Below the pieces are notes generated by a model, which was not told the origin of the DNA, made no database searches, and worked only from the letters and a program-made list of their open reading frames with translations. The translations under genes were made by a program, and so were the position numbers. Of a stretch of 64,000 nt of DNA, positions 58,302-64,000 are shown piece by piece. The stretch covers positions 1 through 64,000 of the forward strand of contig NZ_LZZT01000053.1 of NCBI RefSeq assembly GCF_014170305.1, in the 5' to 3' direction. Position 1 is the first letter of the stretch. Each line of letters begins with the position of its first letter. This stretch comes from Achromobacter sp. UMC71. Lineage in GTDB: Bacteria; Pseudomonadota; Gammaproteobacteria; Burkholderiales; Burkholderiaceae_B.

Positions 58302-59237
58302 ATGCGTCTACCCGAGAGCCTGCGCGCCCTGCGTCCGTCCGAGATCGGCGGGCTGCTGATGGATTCCGCCAACCAGTGGTCCACCCACCGCGCGTCCAGC
58401 AAGGGCGCGGCACTGGCCCTGTACATGGTGTTTTCCCTGGCGCCCATGCTGATCCTGGTGATCGCCGTGGCGGGGGCCTTTTTCGGCGAAGACGCGGTGC
58501 GGTCCGAATTGTTCTCGTCGCTGCGCGACCTGACGGGCGAACGCGGCGCCGAAGTGATCCAGACGGTGCTGGCCAGCGCGCATGAATCGGGCGGCGGCTG
58601 GATCGCAGCACTGATCTCGATCTTCGTGCTGATTTTCAGCGCCACCACGGCATTTGCCGAGCTCAAGGCCAGCCTGGACGATCTGTGGGAGGTATCCGCC
58701 AACCAGAAGGGCGGGCTGCAAGGCATGGTGCGCAGCCGGATGCTGTCGTTCGGCTTGGTGCTGGTGCTGGCGTTGTTCCTGCTGATTTCCCTGACCGTGA
58801 ACGCGGCGCTGGGCGCGGCGCGCAAATACTACGGCGACCTGTGGGCCGCGTCGGCGTTCGCAACCGTGGCCGACTGGCTATCCACCGCCTTTTCGTTTTC
58901 GGTGGTGGTGGCGTTGTTCGCGGTGATCTTCAAGCTCTTGCCCAGCGCCAGGATTTCCTGGCGCGACGTCATTCCGGGCGCCATCGTGACGGCGGCGCTG
59001 TTCCTGGTGGGCAAATGGGGCATCGGCGTGTATCTCAGCCGAGGTGCGGCGGTGTCGGCCTATGGCGCGGCGGGGTCGTTGATCGCGTTGCTGCTGTGGA
59101 TCTATTACTCGGCGCAGATCTTTTTCTTCGGCGCGGTGTTCACGCGCCAGTTCGCGCTGCGCTTCGGGCGTGCTGCGAAGACGCCATCCACGCCCGCGCC
59201 CCCTCAGCCCTCCCCATCCGGGCCGCCCGCGTCTTGA
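58302..59237 (+). CDS. YihY/BrkB-family inner-membrane protein
   Basis: 311 residues with six transmembrane helices and the family elements SSKGAALALYMVFSLAPML, FFGEDAV and YGAAGSLIALLLWIYYSAQIFFFGA. Formerly named ribonuclease BN-like or serum-resistance BrkB; the molecular role is not settled. It has an intact length and stands alone after groESL, convergent with the MarR gene 16 bases away. Its C-terminal end is a Pro/Ser-rich tail. Confidence 0.93.
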   Translation: MRLPESLRALRPSEIGGLLMDSANQWSTHRASSKGAALALYMVFSLAPMLILVIAVAGAFFGEDAVRSELFSSLRDLTGERGAEVIQTVLASAHESGGGWIAALISIFVLIFSATTAFAELKASLDDLWEVSANQKGGLQGMVRSRMLSFGLVLVLALFLLISLTVNAALGAARKYYGDLWAASAFATVADWLSTAFSFSVVVALFAVIFKLLPSARISWRDVIPGAIVTAALFLVGKWGIGVYLSRGAAVSAYGAAGSLIALLLWIYYSAQIFFFGAVFTRQFALRFGRAAKTPSTPAPPQPSPSGPPAS

Positions 59238-59253
59238 CGCGGCGCGCCGCCCA

Positions 59254-59751
59254 TCAAGGTGCGTCCGGGGGCTCCAGCCCCGCCATCAGGCGCAGGCACT
59301 TCAGAAACACCGGCTGCAATTCGGGCGGAATCGGCGCCAGCACCTGCGCCTCGACTTGCGCATCCTGCGGCAGGATGCGCGCCAAGAGCGCCATGCCCTC
59401 GTCCGTGATCTCCAGTGCATAGGCGCGGGCGTCCTGCGCCGAGCGCGTGCGGCGCACGTAGCCCTTGGTGGTCATGCGCGCGATCATTTCAGCGAAGGAA
59501 TTGCGGTCCAGCGCGATCAGCTCGGCGATGCGGTTCTGGGTGGCGCCCGGGTTCTGATAGACCGTGATCAAGAGCGCCTTCTGGCGCGGGGTCAGGTCTT
59601 CGTCCGGGAAGGCCTGCGCGAACAACCCCTCGGCCCGGAAATGCGCGCGCCGCAGCAAATGGGACGCCACCTGGGTCAGGTCGAAATCCTGCAATGCTTG
59701 CGGCGGGGCCGGACGGGCGGCGGAACGGGAGGCGGTCATCGGGCTTTCCAT
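59254..59751 (-). CDS. MarR-family transcriptional regulator
   Basis: 165 residues. The winged helix is seen in LTPRQKALLITVYQNPGATQNRIAELIALDRNSFAEMIARMTTKGYVRR, the classical MarR pattern. It probably represses the divergent dehydrogenase/deaminase operon starting at 59972, with the palindrome at 59903-59916 as operator. A phenolic or aminomuconate ligand is likely but not proven. Confidence 0.92.
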   Translation of the reverse strand: MESPMTASRSAARPAPPQALQDFDLTQVASHLLRRAHFRAEGLFAQAFPDEDLTPRQKALLITVYQNPGATQNRIAELIALDRNSFAEMIARMTTKGYVRRTRSAQDARAYALEITDEGMALLARILPQDAQVEAQVLAPIPPELQPVFLKCLRLMAGLEPPDAP

Positions 59752-59902
59752 GGAATACGCGAGGCGATTGTAGGCGCTGGCGGCGCGCCGCTACCCCGGG
59801 CCAGGGCCAGGCTGACCTGCTGGCGCGACGCGCACATCGCGCCGCCCTCGGCAAAACCCTGCATTGACTTCGTCTGAACAGCTGCCTAATATCGCCATAA
59901 TA

Positions 59903-59916
59903 GTACGTATACGTAC
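59903..59916. promoter_or_regulatory. Perfect palindrome, probable MarR operator
   Basis: GTACGTATACGTAC is a perfect 14-base palindrome inside an AT-rich strip of an otherwise GC-rich region, between the divergent MarR and dehydrogenase genes. Size and place fit a MarR dimer site. Confidence 0.6.
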
Positions 59917-59971
59917 ATTATTGCCACGGCTAGCGAATCCGCGCGCCGTGGCCCCTTCGGAAATCTCGATC

Positions 59972-61429
59972 ATGACGATCCGCCAACTGCGCAACTACAT
60001 CGACGGCCGTTTCGAAGACGGCGCATCCACCTTCGACAAGCACAGCCCGGTGGACGGCGCGCTGATCGCCCAGGCGCACGAAGCCAGCCGCGAGCAGGTC
60101 GACCGGGCCGTGTCCGCCGCGCACCGCGCGCTGCCGGCGTGGGCGGCCTTGTCCGTCGCCGCCCGCACCGACCATCTGCTGGCCCTGGCCGACGGCATCA
60201 ACCGCCGCTTCGACGACTTCCTGCAGGCCGAGATCGGCGATACCGGCAAGCCGGTATCGTGGGCCAGCCAGATCGACATCCCGCGCGGCGCCGCCAATTT
60301 CCGTGCATTCGCCGAACTGGCGCGCACGCTGGACATGGAAAGCTACATGACCGACACGCCCGACGGCCGCCAGGCGCTGAACTACGCCTATCGCAAGCCG
60401 CTGGGCGTGGTCGGCGTGATCTCGCCGTGGAACCTGCCGCTGTTGCTGCTGACCTGGAAAGTGGCGCCGGCGCTGGCCTTTGGCAATACCGTCATCATGA
60501 AGCCGTCGGAAGTCACGCCATCCACCGCCACCTTACTGGCGGAAGTGGCGCGCGACACGGGGTTGCCGGGGGGCGTGCTGAACCTGGTGCATGGCTTTGG
60601 ACCGGGATCGGCAGGCGAATTCATGACCACGCATCCGGACATCGATGGCATCACCTTCACCGGTGAATCCGCCACGGGCGCGGCGATCATGCGCGCCGTG
60701 GCGCCGGGCGTGAAGCCGGTGTCGTTCGAGCTCGGCGGCAAGAACGCGGCGCTGGTATTCGCCGACGCCGATTTCGACGCGGCGGTCGAGGGCACCGCGC
60801 GTTCGGTCTTCGCCAATTGCGGCCAGGTCTGCCTGTGCACGGAGCGTGTCTACGTCGAACGCCCGATCTACGAACGCTTCGTCGCCGCGCTGGCCGAGCG
60901 CGCGCAGGCATTGCGCATCGGCTGGCCCGACGATCCCGCCACAGGCATGGGTCCGCTGGTATCGCGCGAGCATCGCGAGAAAGTGCTGTCGTACTTCGCC
61001 CTGGCGCGCGAGGAAGGCGCCACGGTCATCACCGGCGGCGGCGTGCCCGAGTTCGGCGATGCCCGCGACGCCGGCGCCTACGTGCAGCCGACCATCTGGA
61101 CCGGCCTGCCCGAGACCGCCCGCTGCATCAAGGAAGAAGTGTTCGGCCCCGTCTGCCACGTGGCGCCGTTCGACACCGAGGAAGAGGCCATCCGGCTGGC
61201 CAATGACACCCGCTACGGCCTGGCCGCCGCCGTCTGGACCCAGAATCTGACCCGCGGCCACCGCGTGGCCCAGGCGATGAAGGTCGGCCTGGCCTGGGTC
61301 AATTGCTGGTTCCTGCGCGACCTGCGCACGCCCTTCGGCGGCAGCGGCCTGTCCGGCATCGGCCGCGAGGGCGGCCGCCATTCGCTGCATTTCTATACCG
61401 AACCCACCAACGTCTGCATCAAGCTCTGA
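59972..61429 (+). CDS. Aldehyde dehydrogenase, 2-aminomuconate/2-hydroxymuconate semialdehyde type
   Basis: 485 residues from ATG 59972. NAD-dependent ALDH with catalytic C287 in NCGQVCLC and general base E253 in FELGGKNA; the cofactor segment PWNLPLLLLTWKVAPAL is clear. The pattern GQVCLCTERVYVE and the C-terminal NCWFLRDLRTPFGGSGLSGIGREGG are typical of 2-hydroxymuconate and 2-aminomuconate semialdehyde dehydrogenases. Being followed after 26 bases by a 2-aminomuconate deaminase-like gene favours the aminomuconate type (AmnC/NbaE). The ring-cleaving dioxygenase is not in the window. Confidence 0.92.
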   Translation: MTIRQLRNYIDGRFEDGASTFDKHSPVDGALIAQAHEASREQVDRAVSAAHRALPAWAALSVAARTDHLLALADGINRRFDDFLQAEIGDTGKPVSWASQIDIPRGAANFRAFAELARTLDMESYMTDTPDGRQALNYAYRKPLGVVGVISPWNLPLLLLTWKVAPALAFGNTVIMKPSEVTPSTATLLAEVARDTGLPGGVLNLVHGFGPGSAGEFMTTHPDIDGITFTGESATGAAIMRAVAPGVKPVSFELGGKNAALVFADADFDAAVEGTARSVFANCGQVCLCTERVYVERPIYERFVAALAERAQALRIGWPDDPATGMGPLVSREHREKVLSYFALAREEGATVITGGGVPEFGDARDAGAYVQPTIWTGLPETARCIKEEVFGPVCHVAPFDTEEEAIRLANDTRYGLAAAVWTQNLTRGHRVAQAMKVGLAWVNCWFLRDLRTPFGGSGLSGIGREGGRHSLHFYTEPTNVCIKL

Positions 61430-61455
61430 TCCCCACACATCCAAGGAAGACACCC

Positions 61456-61893
61456 ATGACCACTGCCCCCGTCAGCGCCACCGTCGTCGCCGGCAAAGCC
61501 ACGCCCCGCGGCAAGTACCCCCACATCAAGCGGGCAGGCGACTTCCTGTTCGTCTCCGGCACCAGCTCGCGCCTGCCCGACAACCGCATCGCCGGCGCCG
61601 AGGTCGACGCCATGGGCACCGCCACGCTGGACATCCGCGTGCAGACGCGCGCCGTCATCGAGAACATCCGCGACATCCTCGCCACCGCTGGCGCGACGCT
61701 GGCCGACGTGGCCGAGATCAGTACTTTCCTGGTCAACATGAACGACTTCGGTGGCTACAATCAAGTCTACGGCGAGTTCTTCGACGCCGATGGGCCGGCA
61801 CGCACCACCGTGGCGGTGCATCAGTTGCCGCACCCGCAATTGCTGATTGAAATCAAGGCGGTCGCCTACAAGCCGCTCGCGCGCCAGCCCTGA
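61456..61893 (+). CDS. 2-Aminomuconate deaminase (RidA family)
   Basis: 145 residues. It matches AmnD/NbaF-type deaminases over its length: ATPRGKYPHIKRAGDFLFVSG near the start, MNDFGGYNQVYGEFF, and TTVAVHQLPHPQLLIEIKAVAYKP at the end. It converts 2-aminomuconate to 4-oxalocrotonate-type products with release of ammonia. The start ATG 61456 follows AAGGAAG. Same operon as the dehydrogenase. Confidence 0.9.
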   Translation: MTTAPVSATVVAGKATPRGKYPHIKRAGDFLFVSGTSSRLPDNRIAGAEVDAMGTATLDIRVQTRAVIENIRDILATAGATLADVAEISTFLVNMNDFGGYNQVYGEFFDADGPARTTVAVHQLPHPQLLIEIKAVAYKPLARQP

Positions 61894-61983
61894 CGGCGCG
61901 CGGTCATGGCGCACGGCCGTCTTCCGGTTTTTCCTTCGGAACAGGATCCCCGCCCCCGGCGTCCAACCGGGACGGCCGCGCGC

Positions 61984-62958
61984 ATGTCGAACTTCCGCAT
62001 CACGCCCAACGCGCTCAGCCACAAGCTGAAACTGCACCAGCTGCAGATCTTCGAACGCGTGCTGGCACGCCGCTCGCTGTCGCGCGCCGCGAGTGAATTG
62101 CATCTGACCCAGCCCACCGTCACCAAGGCCATCCACGACCTGGAGGCCTTCTTCGGCGCGACGCTGTTCGAACGCTCCAACCGCGGCGTCACGCCAACCG
62201 AGCTGGCCCTGGTGCTCGGCCGCCGCGTCCACGCGATGATGGCCGAGATCCGCTACATGGCCGACGACATCGACGCCGTGCTGGGCGGCGCCAGCGGCCA
62301 CGTGGTCGTCGGCACCTTGATCGCCGCGTCCGCCAAGCTGCTGCCCGAAGCCATCGCCCGCCTCATGACCGAACATCCCGGCATCCAGGTCACCGTGCGC
62401 GAGGGTCCCTCGGCCCAGTTGCTGCCCGCCCTGGCCACCGGCGACGTCGACATCGTCGTTGGCCGCCTGCCCGGCTCCGACATGGCGTCCATTTCCGGCG
62501 TGGCTGTCGACCACCACAAGCTATATCGCGAAGACCTATGCCTGGTCGTCGGCGCTCAGCATCCGCTGGCCCGCGCCACGCAGGTTGCCCTGGCCGACCT
62601 CATCGACTACATCTGGATCCTGCCCGCTCCGACGTCTCCCCTGCGCGCCTCGGTCGAACGCAGCTTCTTCGATGCCGGCCTGCGCCTGCCCGCGCGCCAT
62701 GTCGAGTCGCTATCGCTGTTGACCAACATCGGCATCTTGATGCACAGCGATGCCCTGGCCCTGATCCCCTACGACGCCGCCGCCCAATTCCTCTCCATGG
62801 GCCTGCTCGCCCGCCTGCCCACCACCGTCTTCGGCGCCTTCGGCGACGTGGGCTACTCCATTCGCGCGGACCGTCCCCTGACGCCCGCCTGTCAACGCCT
62901 GGTCGACTACCTGAAGCAGATCACGGCGCAACGCCCCCCCGCCGCCGCCGGCGACTGA
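61984..62958 (+). CDS. LysR-family regulator, GbpR/PcaQ-like
   Basis: 324 residues from ATG 61984. The DNA-binding part is LHQLQIFERVLARRSLSRAASELHLTQPTVTKAIHDLE, the GbpR/PcaQ-like subgroup. It follows the deaminase after 90 bases and could be part of that operon, or regulate the dioxygenase-like gene at 63311. Normal length. Confidence 0.92.
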   Translation: MSNFRITPNALSHKLKLHQLQIFERVLARRSLSRAASELHLTQPTVTKAIHDLEAFFGATLFERSNRGVTPTELALVLGRRVHAMMAEIRYMADDIDAVLGGASGHVVVGTLIAASAKLLPEAIARLMTEHPGIQVTVREGPSAQLLPALATGDVDIVVGRLPGSDMASISGVAVDHHKLYREDLCLVVGAQHPLARATQVALADLIDYIWILPAPTSPLRASVERSFFDAGLRLPARHVESLSLLTNIGILMHSDALALIPYDAAAQFLSMGLLARLPTTVFGAFGDVGYSIRADRPLTPACQRLVDYLKQITAQRPPAAAGD

Positions 62959-63310
62959 ACCTGCCGGGTTTGTGCACCCGGTTTCAGGCGGGCGTTGCGC
63001 CCACCTCGCGCTGCGCGAACGGCCCGTTATCCGCGTGATTTCGCACTCGCGGAAAACAGCATTTTTTCGTCTCAAAGATCAGAATAATATTATTAGGTCT
63101 ATATCATGGACCATTAATAAAAAAATATTGACAGTATTTATCCTGCGCACAGATACTGTATTAACAAAACAGCAGTCCATAATATGGACCATTATCGAAG
63201 TCCGGCAACTTTCGATAAAGCCGACGCAGTCTGCCCGTCGCAGGGCAGATCCGGAAAACAGCGTACGGGGTCCGCAGCCAGTTGCTTCACAGTGTGGAGG
63301 TAGCAGAAAA
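62959..63310. promoter_or_regulatory. AT-rich promoter region with two similar inverted repeats
   Basis: AT-rich strip 63060-63200 in GC-rich surroundings. Two related sites: GGTCTAT-N3-ATGGACC (63096-63112, one mismatch) and GTCCAT-N3-ATGGAC (63175-63189, perfect), centres 78 bases apart. Between them is a sigma-70-like TTGACA (63128-63133) and GATACT (63152-63157). GGAGG at 63295-63299 precedes the ATG at 63311. The sites look like a pair of operators for the dioxygenase-like gene. Confidence 0.6.
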
Positions 63311-64000
63311 ATGGATAAAACCAGCTGCAACGGCTATCCCGTTGACCTGGACGCGGCCTATTTCGGCGAACTCAAGGCGTCAAACGATATTCTCGAAGAC
63401 GGCAAGGCGCTCCAACAAAGAGCCGAGGACGACGGCTATATATTCGTCCGGGGTCTGATCGACCCGGATACGGTGCTGAAGGCCCGCCGCGAAATATTAT
63501 TGAAGTACGCGACGGTCGGTGAAATAGACAATATCCACAACGATCCGATGGATGGCGTCCTGCGCGATTCCAGCTATATCACGCAGATCAATCTGGACGC
63601 CTTCGTCACCTCTTTGCGCACCGGCGCCCATTACGAAAGCGTGGTGCTGCACCCGGAGCTTCTGGGCCTGTTCAAGCGCATTCTGGGCGGCGCGGTCCAG
63701 CCGTTTGATTTCCGCTGGCCGCGGATGATGCGCGTCGGCGAAGGCTGCGGCATCCACGCCGATATTCCCTATATCGGCCGGGGCACCCGCAAAGTCTGGA
63801 CCTCGTGGATTCCCCTTGGCGACATTCCCCTGCACAACGGCCCGCTGATCATCCTGGAAGGCAGCCACAAGAATCCTCTGCTCGATGGCTACTTCAGCAA
63901 GGATGCCGCCAAGGAAAAACTGGGCTGGCTCGAACGCGATCCCGTGGCCCTGCAGCAGAAGCTAGGCGGCCGCTGGCTGTCGACGCATTTTCGGCCTGGG
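63311..64000 (+). CDS. Phytanoyl-CoA dioxygenase (PhyH)-family protein, N-terminal part
   Basis: 230 codons to the right edge, starting at ATG 63311 with GGAGG at 63295-63299. The metal motif HxD is H149-A-D151 in CGIHADIPY, and GSHKNPLLDGYF is the usual segment between the two His ligands. PhyH-type enzymes are Fe(II)/2-oxoglutarate oxygenases that hydroxylate small molecules. The distal His and Arg lie outside the window. The upstream operator pair indicates specific control. Confidence 0.85.
   Translation, partial: MDKTSCNGYPVDLDAAYFGELKASNDILEDGKALQQRAEDDGYIFVRGLIDPDTVLKARREILLKYATVGEIDNIHNDPMDGVLRDSSYITQINLDAFVTSLRTGAHYESVVLHPELLGLFKRILGGAVQPFDFRWPRMMRVGEGCGIHADIPYIGRGTRKVWTSWIPLGDIPLHNGPLIILEGSHKNPLLDGYFSKDAAKEKLGWLERDPVALQQKLGGRWLSTHFRPG

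Overview
The window reads as a chromosomal segment of a GC-rich betaproteobacterium of the Alcaligenaceae, most likely Achromobacter. The main clues are a class D beta-lactamase resembling the intrinsic OXA-114-type enzymes of Achromobacter, a Bug/TctC-type solute receptor with an amidase, several pertactin-like autotransporters and a dense set of LysR regulators. This assignment is inferred from protein character; no database search was run.

Layout. 1-2.5 kb: the start of a glycine-rich secreted protein leaving the left edge, then two overlapping exported proteins of unknown function and a cation-efflux (CDF) gene relic. 2.5-11.8 kb: a hydantoinase/oxoprolinase A-B pair with a peptide-type ABC importer whose two ATPases are fused in one divergent gene. 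12.0-16.2 kb: a beta-lactam locus, blaI-like repressor / M56 metalloprotease fused to a PBP7-type (S11) domain / OXA enzyme / acyltransferase. 16.2-27.7 kb: PIG-L deacetylase with beta-propeller, an autotransporter, an ECF sigma/anti-sigma pair, a lipoprotein, an ABC-F ATPase, a MaoC-like protein, an ankyrin protein and a REC-only regulator. 27.9-34.0 kb: a signalling operon of a CHASE3-GAF hybrid kinase with three receivers, CheR-like, CheB-like and receiver-kinase proteins. 34.0-41.6 kb: LysR / Bug receptor / amidase, a second autotransporter and an orphan antitoxin. 41.8-49.4 kb: an ECF41 sigma factor with its typical partners (carboxymuconolactone decarboxylase, NAD-dependent epimerase-like protein, OsmC, cupin), then bestrophin, a haloperoxidase-like hydrolase and an MBL-fold hydrolase. 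49.4-56.0 kb: a scarred accessory zone with an IS5-type transposase tail, two LprI-like genes around a DUF4189 gene, strong hairpins, an autotransporter head joined to the tail of another gene, a GGDEF protein and IS-end-like repeats. 56.0-59.3 kb: CIRCE-controlled groES-groEL and a YihY/BrkB membrane protein. 59.3-64.0 kb: MarR regulator, 2-aminomuconate-type semialdehyde dehydrogenase and deaminase, a LysR regulator, and a phytanoyl-CoA-dioxygenase-like gene behind an AT-rich promoter with two inverted repeats.

The strongest candidate for an undescribed system is the beta-lactam locus at 12.0-16.2 kb. It has the logic of BlaI/BlaR1, but the membrane metalloprotease carries a D,D-peptidase-like domain (SxxK, SxN, KTG) instead of the usual class D-like sensor. 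Second is the ECF41 cluster: all three ECF41 signature motifs are present, and a perfect TGTCACA-N16-CGTC promoter lies in front of a LysR gene. The many gene relics (CDF, possible SMR, IS5 transposase, autotransporter, LOG-like) show repeated gene loss in this lineage.
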